Shown: piece by piece, positions 1-6,749 of the stretch
Layout: each line of letters starts with the position of its first letter
Numbering within the stretch: the stretch's first letter is position 1
Notes under the pieces: model-generated
The model's database searches: none
Told to the model about the DNA's origin: nothing
The model's input: only the letters and a program-made list of their open reading frames with translations
Assembly: GCA_027596195.1 (NCBI GenBank)
Contig: JADGJG010000992.1
Location: 1-10,065, forward strand
Length of the DNA: 10,065 bases
Direction: 5' to 3'
DNA from: Podochytrium sp. JEL0797
Taxonomy: Eukaryota; Chytridiomycota; Chytridiomycetes; Chytridiales; Chytriomycetaceae
Position numbers and translations under genes: made by a program

Positions 1-105
1 TTTTATTTTGTTTGACCGTTACCCCCAGTTTAAACGTTTTGGTTTTTTTGGGTACGATTATTTTGTTGCCCCCGTGTTTTCCCCCGTTTTTTTTTTTTTC
101 CAAAT

Positions 106-131
106 CCCCCCCCCCCCCCCCCCCCCCCCCC
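106..131. repeat. Homopolymer C run (26 bases)
   Basis: An uninterrupted run of 26 C residues follows a 13-base T run. Runs this long are hotspots for slippage, so the true length in the genome may differ. On the opposite strand it is poly-G and could form G-quadruplex-like structures. It may also mark a poor-quality or contig-edge stretch. Confidence 0.9.
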
Positions 132-269
132 TTGATTCAGTAAACTGTGCATAGTTGATTTTTTCGCGTTATTCATATGGTCCAGTATAAAGTAATTAAC
201 ATGCTTATCGCAAACTCCGATATCACCCTTCACGGAAAAAAATTCAACTTAAGATGTTTCTTTTCACCA

Positions 270-292
270 GCCTCCAATAAAGTTTTGGAGGC
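270..292. repeat. Perfect 8-bp inverted repeat (hairpin)
   Basis: GCCTCCAA and TTGGAGGC are exact reverse complements separated by 7 bases. AATAAA (276-281) begins in the last two stem bases and runs into the loop. No coding gene surrounds it. The shape differs from the histone mRNA stem-loop (6-bp stem, 4-base loop). Its role, if any, is unknown. Confidence 0.5.
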
Positions 293-369
293 TTTGCCGC
301 TGCAGATAAATAGACAGAGCAAGAAATTGGGTGCTTCAGCGGATTCCTGCGATTATGCGAGCGACTAAC

Positions 370-390
370 GCGATCTGGTTGCGATCTGGT
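370..390 (+). repeat. Short tandem duplication, 11-bp period
   Basis: GCGATCTGGT occurs at 370-379 and again at 381-390, separated by one T. It lies in non-coding DNA upstream of the transporter pseudogene. It is most likely a small slippage or duplication event. Confidence 0.5.
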
Positions 391-547
391 GTTCATACAG
401 CAATACAAATTACGCCGATTTCTTGTTCACGATAAGAACGAGAACCAAAATGCTCTATCACAAAAGGCAATGTGAAAGAATGGGATACTCATTTATTCCG
501 AATAAACAACCGTGAGATTGAAACCCGAGCGACGAAAGTGGAAAAAA

Positions 548-754
548 CGAACTCAAGCCGTCGAGGGACTGCAGTACCACCTCAGCGCCGAGCGTTCCAA
601 CATGATGGTGCGAGTGAGCGGATTGTTTGGTTTGTCGACCGCGGACATGCGTTTCTTTGATGTGGATGTGCATGCCTGACTGTTCTTACTTTACTCTGTG
701 AATGCCAAGGCGACTGCAGAGGAGCAGGAAGCGCATGGCGGCGTCTGTGATTAA
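548..754 (+). pseudogene. AceTr (GPR1/FUN34/YaaH) transporter relic, C-terminal fragment
   Basis: This stretch aligns with the last third of the two plus-strand transporter genes further along. It retains the segment reading YHLSAERSNMMVRVSG and, near the end, an alanine/glutamate-rich tail (AEEQEAHGGVCD then TAA). That tail matches the tail of the 2327-3082 gene, so the two are probably closest relatives. It is broken in several ways. The N-terminal two thirds are absent. A block of the last membrane segment is missing after the ACCGCG at about 640. There is an in-frame TGA at 677-679. A deletion of about 13 bases near 698 shifts the frame before the tail. An AATAAA survives downstream (884-889). 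Neither codons nor a start support a working product, so this is a decayed fourth family member. Confidence 0.85.
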
Positions 755-883
755 TCTTGATTTTAGTAAGTGCTTCTGCGTATCGCGTGCCGGCATCGTC
801 TCCTGTTTTTTTCCTTGAATCTCTGTCTCGACTGCAATAATTTTCGGAAATGCGCCGTGTCGAAGCCTTTCAAAATGACCCAA

Positions 884-889
884 AATAAA
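884..889 (+). terminator. Poly(A) signal left from the transporter relic
   Basis: AATAAA on the plus strand, 130 bases past the relic's stop. The intact paralogue at 2327-3082 has its signal 92 bases past its stop, so this is probably the relic's old 3' end. It could still act in trans-oriented read-through; that is not testable from sequence. Confidence 0.4.
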
Positions 890-955
890 CAACAAGGATA
901 CGAATTTATATAAATATGGAATATGGAGAGAGAAAAAGAACAAAAATCGTAAATT

Positions 956-1692
956 CTAAATAATTATCTCGTCCTTGTTCCCATCCTTTTTGTCAGCCTC
1001 GACCGGGAACATGGTGAGCTCAAAATAAGCCGATTTCTTGTTGCACATCAAAGCAATCACAGTCCACCATGCCAAGAACGCGGTGGTGAATCCAAAGAAC
1101 CCGCTGACGCGCATCATCATTGCGGAACGACTGGCGCTGAGATGGTAAGACAGTCCAGCGACGGCTTGGATTCCGTAGGTCATGAGAAGGGAGCAAATCA
1201 TGAGAATGTTGACCCAGTTTGTTTTCACGTTGGACAAGAGCATGACTATTGGGAGAGAAAAAGTGGATTAGTTATCAGACTCGGGATCGCATCATCAAAC
1301 ACAGAATGAAACATACTAAATGTGAAGATGGTCCAGGCCAAGTTGTAGAATCCCAAAGCGGCTTGCAACTCGTTGGCGTCGGTGTAAGCGGCGGCGATTC
1401 CCGAGTTGGGGTCGAAAATGAATGCCCACGAACACCAGAAAGCTCCGTAAGAGGTTACGATGGTCGCGTCGACATTGTTGTTGGCAAACAGCCACATTCC
1501 TCCCAGGAATTGGGTGGCTCCACCGCAGAGAGCGGCAGTGCAGACGAGGACGGTGGGGTTGGTGATTCCACCACTCTGGAGGTTGTAGGCTCCGGCAATA
1601 AAGTTACTGGCAGCCAAAGCACAGCAACAAACGGGACCGGGATCCGCAAATCGGCGTTGGAGTTGTCCGTTGATTGATTGTTGAGCACCCAT
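956..1692 (-). CDS. AceTr-family acetate/ammonium transporter, paralogue A (2 exons)
   Basis: The exons are 1692-1317 and 1245-956, with an intron at 1316-1246 (71 nt, GTATGT...AATAG, ACTAAT branch-like site). They join in frame to give 221 residues. Members of this family (yeast Ato1-3, Yarrowia Gpr1, bacterial SatP) are six-helix plasma-membrane channels or transporters for acetate and related small acids; some are linked to ammonium export. Family marks include DPGPV at about residues 17-21 where NPAPLGL is usual, then CCC, GGATQFLGGMW and SYGAFW. The hydrophobic spacing fits six helices. The start is the ATG giving MGAQQSING, 63 nt from a TATA box; the frame stays open upstream but contains the promoter. 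The N-terminus is shorter and less charged than in the two paralogues, and the tail (KDGNKDEIII) is unique. It lacks the intron that the other two carry after DPGP. The substrate is inferred from family only. Confidence 0.9.
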
Positions 1693-1754
1693 GTTGAAAG
1701 TTGAAGTGTTTGTGGATGATGAATATGGAAAGGGAAAGGAGGCTGCACCCTCGT

Positions 1755-1761
1755 CTTTATA
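1755..1761 (-). promoter_or_regulatory. TATA box of transporter paralogue A
   Basis: TATAAAG on the minus strand, 62 bases upstream of the ATG at 1692. The position matches the TATA boxes of the two plus-strand paralogues. Confidence 0.7.
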
Positions 1762-2262
1762 GACTTTTTTTGGAGGCGGCGGGCGAAAGATGACGAACTT
1801 TTCCATCAAGCCCCCCAGGCATTGACTCACTAATCAATTTTTGCACCGAAAATCTAATCGACCATCAATGTGACTCAAGTTTAGAAATTAAAACCATTGT
1901 TTTTTTTTAAAGAGAACCCGCAACTTTCGAAGATTCCCTCAAGATTTTTTTGTTGAAAACCATCAAGAAATATAGAAGGAATGAACCGCGGAAACGCGCG
2001 TGATTCCGCACGTGGATTCCGCAAATGGATTCGCGAATTTTTTTCCGACCAGTACCAAATGCAACGCAGGCTTCACAGAACTCGCTATTTCCTCCAGGAA
2101 GTAAATGCTCATTAAAAATGGGTACATTTGTGATATGTAATTTGTTGATTTCTCATAAAAAAATTCTTCCTTGAGTCACAATGCGAACATTAGTGATTGC
2201 AAGCGGGGGCTGATGTTGAGCACCCAGTTGCGGTCAAGCGTGACACATTTTTCCACATGCCC
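1762..2262. promoter_or_regulatory. Divergent intergenic region between two transporter genes
   Basis: This region separates the TATA boxes of paralogue A (minus) and paralogue B (plus), so it should hold the upstream control sites of both. Nothing here looks coding. The most ordered part is 2000-2038, with three imperfect copies of TGGATTCCGCA and a 10-bp palindrome. A CCGCGG at 1986-1991 is also present. Zn2Cys6 regulators commonly bind CCG/CGG half-sites, but no specific factor can be named. Confidence 0.5.
2000..2038. repeat. Triplicated GGATTCCGCA-like motif with ATTCGCGAAT palindrome
   Basis: GTGATTCCGCA (2000-2010), GTGGATTCCGCA (2012-2023) and ATGGATTCGCGA (2025-2036) are spaced 12 to 13 bp apart, close to one helical turn. 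The last overlaps the perfect palindrome ATTCGCGAAT (2029-2038). The location between two divergent transporter promoters makes a shared operator plausible. Confidence 0.45.
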
Positions 2263-2270
2263 TATAAAAG
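2263..2270 (+). promoter_or_regulatory. TATA box of transporter paralogue B
   Basis: TATAAAAG, 56 bases before the ATG at 2327. The intervening leader is A/C-rich, as expected for a 5' UTR. Confidence 0.75.
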
Positions 2271-2326
2271 CGCGAAGCCCCGACTTTCCCAACTTTCATC
2301 AACATCAAAACACGCCTACCCCACAA

Positions 2327-3082
2327 ATGGAATCAAAGAACGAACAGAAAGTCGAGGAAGTCAAGCAAGTCAGACGCTTCGCTGACCCCGGACCCCTTTG
2401 TATGTATTTCCCCGACACCCACCGTTCTCCTTGATTTCTGTTGCTGACTGCTCCTTCCTTCTTACCAGGCTGCTGCGCTTTGGCTTGCAGCAACTTCATT
2501 GCCGGAGCCTACAACCTCCAATGCGGCGGCATCACCAACTGCACCCTCCTCGTCGCCACTGCCGCCCTATACGGTGGATTCACCCAACTCCTGGGAGGAA
2601 TGTGGCTATTTGCCAACGACAACGTCGACGCCACCATCGTCACCTCCTACGGCGCCTTCTGGGTCTCATGGGCCTTCATCAACGCACCCCACTCTGGAAT
2701 CATTGCCGCCTACGCTGGACAGGAAAACGAGCTCCAAACTTGTCTCGGATTTTACAACCTCGCATGGACCATCTTCACTTTTGTCATGTTCCTCTCCAAC
2801 ACCAAGACCAGCTACATCAACATGCTCATGATTTTCTCTCTTCTCATGACGTACGGAATCCAAGCCATCGCGGGACTGTCATACCACCTCAGTGCCGAGC
2901 GCTCCAATATGATGATGCGCGTCAGCGGTATCTTTGGATTCACCACCGCGTTCTTGGCATGGTGGACTGTGATTGCTCTGATGTGCACACCCGACCGTTC
3001 ATACTTTACCCTCACCATGTTCCCTGTTGACGCCAAGGCGACTGAAGAGGAGCAGGAAGCACATGGAGGTGTCTGTGTTTAA
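2327..3082 (+). CDS. AceTr-family acetate/ammonium transporter, paralogue B (2 exons)
   Basis: The exons are 2327-2399 and 2469-3082. The intron at 2400-2468 (69 nt, GTATGT...TTACCAG) has a CTGAC branch-like site, and the product is 228 residues. The charged N-terminus (about 1-17, K/E/V rich) is cytosolic. DPGPL (20-24) and CCC (25-27) then open helix 1. GGFTQLLGGMW (60-70) and SYGAFW (84-89) are family signatures, and six hydrophobic segments run to about residue 197. The tail is acidic (EEEQEAHGGVCV). Codons strongly favour C in third position (GCC, ATC, CTC, AAC), suggesting high expression. The intron present near TFVM in the other two paralogues is absent here. The start is the first ATG after the TATA box and gives the same KQVRRFADPGP block as paralogue C. 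The likely role is uptake or export of acetate or a similar short acid at the plasma membrane; this is inferred from the family. Confidence 0.93.
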
Positions 3083-3174
3083 TCTTTATTACTTTTTTGG
3101 TCCTCCCGCAGTGCGCGTGCGACCCCCCCTTCTTTCATTTTCATGGATTTCCATCTCACTTGTTTTTATTCGGA

Positions 3175-3180
3175 AATAAA
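3175..3180 (+). terminator. Poly(A) signal of transporter paralogue B
   Basis: AATAAA, 92 bases past the stop codon and followed by T-rich sequence. Confidence 0.6.
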
Positions 3181-3485
3181 TGGATCTTTATTTATCATAA
3201 ACGATGAAAGTTGGTTGTTCGTTTTTTTTTCCGCGCCTATAATAGTGCTATAATAGCGACGAGGTAAAATCGCGAATGATCACAAATCAAACAAGACTGG
3301 GCGGAGGCTAATTTCATAAGATTTCTTAGCGTGAGGCGGCAGTGCAGGGGTGGCGTGATCACTAATGAGTGTTTTTTGGGAGGGGGCTGTGGCTGCCTGT
3401 GGGGGCCTTCGGGAAGGCTTGCTGGTTGGGGGCGCGTAGCATAAATGACTCAAAAGCAGAGAAGAATTCGATCCGGATCTCGCCA
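3181..3485. other. Intergenic region between transporter paralogues B and C
   Basis: No gene is seen. It holds the 3' end of paralogue B and the promoter of paralogue C. Notable features are CTATAATAG repeated at 3237-3245 and 3248-3256 (11-bp period), and two TGATCA palindromes at 3277-3282 and 3356-3361, each in a similar context (AATGATCACAAAT and GTGATCACTAATG). Confidence 0.5.
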
Positions 3486-3492
3486 TATAAAG
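3486..3492 (+). promoter_or_regulatory. TATA box of transporter paralogue C
   Basis: TATAAAG, 36 bases before the ATG at 3529; the spacing is shorter than in paralogues A and B. Confidence 0.7.
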
Positions 3493-3528
3493 GGATGAGC
3501 CTCCGTATTAGAACGAGCAAGAATCAAC

Positions 3529-4383
3529 ATGTCGGAATCTCGAATGGAATCAAAATCTGAAATCGAAACCAAAAAAGTCAAGGAAGTCAAGCAAGTCAGA
3601 CGCTTTGCCGACCCTGGCCCAGTTTGTGAGTGGAAACTCCTTTTTCTTTTTTGTTCGCTGTTCTTTTCTCGATATCCTCCATTTCTGACCTGTTCGTTGT
3701 TCCATATTCAGGCTGTTGCGCTTTGGCCGCTAGTAACTTCATTGCCGGAGCCTACAACCTCCAATGCGGCGGCATTACCAATTGCACTCTGCTTGTCGCC
3801 ACTGCCGCCTTGTACGGTGGATTCACTCAGTTCCTCGGTGGAATGTGGCTTTTTGCCAACGACAATGTCGACGCCACCATTGTGACTTCTTACGGCGCCT
3901 TCTGGGTCTCATGGGCCTTCATCAACGCACCCAACTCTGGTATTCTCGCAGCTTATGATGGCCACCCTGTTGAGTTGCAAACTTGTTTGGGATTCTACAA
4001 TTTGGCTTGGACCATCTTCACTTTTGGTAAGCCAGAACGCGTCCTCTTTCAATAGCTACAGCGTACTAAAATGCTTCATCTCCATCTCAGTCATGCTCCT
4101 CTCCAACGTGAAAACGAGCTGGATCAACATTCTCATGATTTGTTCCCTTCTCATGACTTATGGAATCCAAGCCGTCGCTGGACTGTCTTTCCACCTTAGC
4201 GCCGAGCGTTCCAATATGATGATGCGTGTCAGTGGTATCTTTGGATTCACGACCGCATTCTTGGCTTGGTGGACCGTTATTTCTTTGATGTGCACGCCCG
4301 ACCGCTCTTATTTCACGCTCACCATGTTCCCCGTGAACACCGAGAAGACACATGACGAGGAAAGCGAAAATGCCGTTGTGTAA
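3529..4383 (+). CDS. AceTr-family acetate/ammonium transporter, paralogue C (3 exons)
   Basis: The exons are 3529-3625, 3712-4026 and 4091-4383. The introns are 3626-3711 (86 nt, GTGAGT...ATTCAG, CTGAC branch-like) and 4027-4090 (64 nt, GTAAGC...CTCAG, TACTAAA branch-like). The product is 234 residues. It has the longest charged N-terminus (about 25 residues). Then come DPGPV and CCC at helix 1, GGFTQFLGGMW, SYGAFW and six hydrophobic segments, ending in a polar tail (DEESENAVV). The first ATG gives MSESRMESK; a second in-frame ATG five codons on (MESK) resembles the start of paralogue B and could also be used. Exons 1 and 2 are nearly identical to paralogue B, while exon 3 starts more like paralogue A (SNVKT, ILMICSLL, GIQAVAGL). 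This is the only paralogue with both introns. Transport of acetate or ammonium is inferred from the family. Confidence 0.93.
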
Positions 4384-4388
4384 AGAAC

Positions 4389-4394
4389 AATAAA
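4389..4394 (+). terminator. Poly(A) signal of transporter paralogue C
   Basis: AATAAA only 5 bases past the stop codon. The 3' UTR must be very short, and the HOP2 ATG lies just 75 bases further on. Confidence 0.6.
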
Positions 4395-4469
4395 CAAAAT
4401 GTATTTATTTCATTATTCTGATGCGATTTTTGTCCGCGAATTTTGTTTTGCAAAACCTTGTCCAAAACC

Positions 4470-5466
4470 ATGGGACCCAAGCAGCCACCAGCCAAGAAGC
4501 AAAAGACGGACGAAGGTTTCCCCTCCCTCACCCGTTCACAATCACTCCTTCTCACTTTTCCTTCATCCAGACGAAGCCAGGGATACGATCCTGAAGTGAG
4601 CGTGCGCCAATCGCGCAAACCCGCTGCCCCACAAACATCCAACCACACCCAAACACCGCAGATACATCAACACCCAGAACCGGCCATACAACTCTACCGA
4701 TGTGTTCCAGAACCTGCACCAAAAGATCGGGAAGACTCTCGTGACTCGGATCCTAGAAAAACTAGCGGAAGAAAGTGAGTGAGACATGCGTTGCAATCCT
4801 ACCGTTCGCTCCTACTGACGTGATGTAATGCAGAGGAGATTACGGGAAAGGCATTCGGCAAGACAAACATCTATTTCGCGAACCAGGTCAGAACCTCACT
4901 TTCTTGTCCAACCACGATCTCATTGATCCCCCGCTTCTTGGAATCTGACAGAACGAATCCGATATCCCATCCCCCGAAGAAGTCCGCGAAATGGACGTCA
5001 AAATCGCCGCTCTCAAGGAGGACGCAACCACTCTCAAATCCGAAAACTCGACCCTCGAAAAACAACTCAACGCGTTGCTTTCCTCTGTCAAAACATCCGA
5101 AATCAGTAAGAAGCTCGAATCATTGAATCAAGAGGTATCGAAATTCCTGATTCCGCGTGTTCTGGCTGTCATTCACAATTTCCCATTTTCGAAACTCAGA
5201 ACGGCGCACTCGAATCGAGACTCGCCCCCCTCCGCAATGGGACCAAGAAACTCACGGTTGAAGACAAACGCGCGGCGGACGTGCAACTCGATGCGGCTCG
5301 GAAGCATTGGCAAACGCGCAAGAAGTGGTTCAACACGGCATGGGGCGCGTTCACCGAGAGCATGAACAAGAAGCAAATCAAGGACTTGATGGAGGACATT
5401 GGGATCGAGACGGATGAAAGCGTGGATATGGATTTGGCCAAGGATCCGTTGGAGGGATTGATGTGA
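4470..5466 (+). CDS. HOP2: HOP2/PSMC3IP homologous-pairing protein (6 exons)
   Basis: The exons are 4470-4515, 4571-4595, 4662-4774, 4834-4886, 4952-5134 and 5200-5466. The five introns are 55-66 nt, all GT-AG, several with CTGAC. They join in frame to 228 residues; human PSMC3IP is about 217. HOP2 works with MND1 in meiotic nuclei to help DMC1/RAD51 pair homologous chromosomes. Visible parts are a basic, NLS-like start (KKQK), a winged helix at about 18-79 (YINTQNRPYNSTDVF, then KAFGKTNIYFANQ, the family's hallmark wing), and a leucine-zipper-like coiled coil at about 88-140. The C-terminal domain follows (WQTRKKWF, then MEDIGIETDE, matching the conserved E-x-GIE-x-DED end). The start is the only suitable ATG before exon 2. 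No TATA box is seen, and the promoter must lie in the roughly 85 bases after paralogue C. It converges on the next gene. An open frame through exons 3-6 alone would miss the N-terminus. Confidence 0.93.
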
Positions 5467-5518
5467 GGTGTTGGGGACTTTGAATTCGCTTTTCTTGTGG
5501 TTATCGCTTTCAGCTTTG

Positions 5519-5526
5519 GTTTATTG
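5519..5526 (-). terminator. Poly(A) signal of the DGCR6-like gene
   Basis: AATAAACC on the minus strand, about 110 bases past the stop. It lies only about 55 bases beyond the HOP2 stop on the other strand, so the two 3' ends nearly meet or overlap. Confidence 0.55.
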
Positions 5527-5635
5527 AGATACAATCGGTCAAAATGTCCAGCGCTTTCTTTTGCAGCTTCAACTCGGAAGTTTCTGTTGTGGTCCAAAAG
5601 AAGGGAATATTGATCTGGACACGCAAAGCGGGTGG

Positions 5636-6636
5636 TTAGAAAGTCCTTTGTCGCGAAGCGACAATATTCCTCACCATCTCCAACTCTTTCTGCTGTTTCT
5701 TCATCAGATCCATCATTTCTTTGTGGACGAATTTGTCGAATTCGAAGAGGTCGCGTTTGAACTGAGATTCCTGTTTTGCAACCGATTCCGGACTTGATTT
5801 CCCCATGATTTCGCTGGAAAGCAAGACTCAGATTACCAAACTGATCAGAGAATGAGTGAGGGTCCAGGCCTGGTTGAAAGATTCCCCCTCCCCGCAAGTG
5901 AGATGACTTCGAGCATCGGATTCGACCCTCCAAGCTTCGAATACAACATTCGCACAATTCGCATTTGCCCGGAACGAGTCCAATGGGCTGCCAACCGCGA
6001 ATCGTTGAAGGCGAAATAAGCCACGTCGCGAAAACTCTCCACATCGCGACAAACAACGCGCTGATTTCGAAAACCAACTTACTCTGCATACGCCTGCTTC
6101 TTGTCCTTCTCATGACTCTCAAGAATACGCTTCCTCTGATCCACGAGCATATTCTCTTTCGCACTCTGGGCAAACTTCAAGGTGCGCACGATACTCGCCA
6201 CGCGCGGCGTTTCAGCCAGGTCGGCAAGTTCTCGTAGGATGGCTGAAGTGAAGGATCGCGGTCGCGGAGGGGGTGGAGGTGGAGCGAAGCTCGTGAAGGT
6301 GGGCGGTGTGGATTGGCGGGACGACGGTTTGTTTTCCGTTGCGAATGCGGAGGGGAGTGATTTGAGGGATGGAATGGCTGAATCGGGTTGTGATGTTTGG
6401 TCCATACCCCCGCGCATCTTTTCGCGCAGTGTTGCAATGAGGTCCTGGGAGAGGGGGATGTTGAGGGCTGCGGAGACATTGACAGGGTGGACTGCGGGCG
6501 ATGGCTGTGTGGTGGAAGCTAGTGATCCTAGGAGGGAGGAGAGGGAAGAGTCGGCAGCGGTAGAAGTGTTGACTGGTGGGGTGGCAGAGGTCTGCTGGAG
6601 TTGGGCGAGCAGTGAGGCGAGCGATGGTGAGGACAT
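5636..6636 (-). CDS. Proline-rich, DGCR6-like coiled-coil protein (2 exons)
   Basis: Exon 1 is 6636-6083, the intron 6082-5814 (269 nt, GTAAGT...CTTTCCAG) and exon 2 5813-5636. They join in frame to 243 residues. Residues 1-115 are Ser/Ala/Pro-rich with short LASLL and LSSLLGSLAS-type blocks, and a proline run sits at 119-124. From about 130 the sequence turns helical and charged: I-V-x2-L-x3-Q-x3-E-x2-L-x2-QR is spaced as I recall it in DGCR6 (PF07324). Exon 2 continues with FEFDKFVHKEMMDLMKKQQKELE, comparable to the second DGCR6 helix. DGCR6 function is poorly known, so no role is assigned. The ATG chosen gives MSSPSLASLL; no earlier in-frame ATG exists. The intron is far longer than others here and is open in a minus frame, so a hidden middle exon is possible. 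The N-terminal region is probably disordered. Confidence 0.65.
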
Positions 6637-6749
6637 TTTGACGTTGTGGAATAGCAATGGAATCGTAACACTGAAGTTATGTATTGTGCGTAGACGGGCA
6701 CCTTCAGAGGGTTATGAAGCACCATCTTTATGCGTTTATCTTTTCCTAT

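Larger units (their letters stand above)
1..547. other. Non-coding, low-complexity flank
   Basis: No convincing gene is seen here. The first 140 bases are T- and C-rich, with a 13-base T run (87-99) and a 26-base C run (106-131). The rest is A/T-rich with stops in all frames and no transporter-like frame until about 548. Two small structures stand out: a perfect 8-bp inverted repeat at 270-292 and an 11-bp-period direct repeat at 370-390. Short open frames here, including a glycine-rich one read from the C run, look like by-products of base composition. Confidence 0.7.

Noticed and set aside
30..233. Minus-strand frame with a run of glycines
   Set aside because: The glycines come only from the 26-base C run; there is no domain, and the composition is low-complexity.
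270..292. Rho-independent terminator or histone-type stem-loop
   Set aside because: The locus is eukaryotic, there is no upstream gene, and the stem and loop sizes do not match the histone element.
1693..1830. N-terminal extension of transporter paralogue A to an upstream ATG
   Set aside because: The frame is open, but the extension runs through the TATA box at 1755-1761 and is absent from both paralogues, so the ATG at 1692 was preferred.
2398..3030. Plus-strand 210-residue frame rich in His/Arg/Leu
   Set aside because: It overlaps transporter paralogue B in a shifted frame; the composition follows from biased third positions of the real gene.
5814..6082. Middle exon within the DGCR6-like gene (frame reading AAHWTRSGQMRIVRMLYSKL)
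   Set aside because: It needs introns of about 22-46 nt, shorter than any other here, and a direct 6083-to-5813 join already keeps frame. Left as a possibility.
5196..6173. Minus-strand 325-residue open frame
   Set aside because: It lies opposite HOP2 exon 6 and crosses the DGCR6-like gene in another frame. It has no domain-like content, and the genes in the other frames explain the region better.
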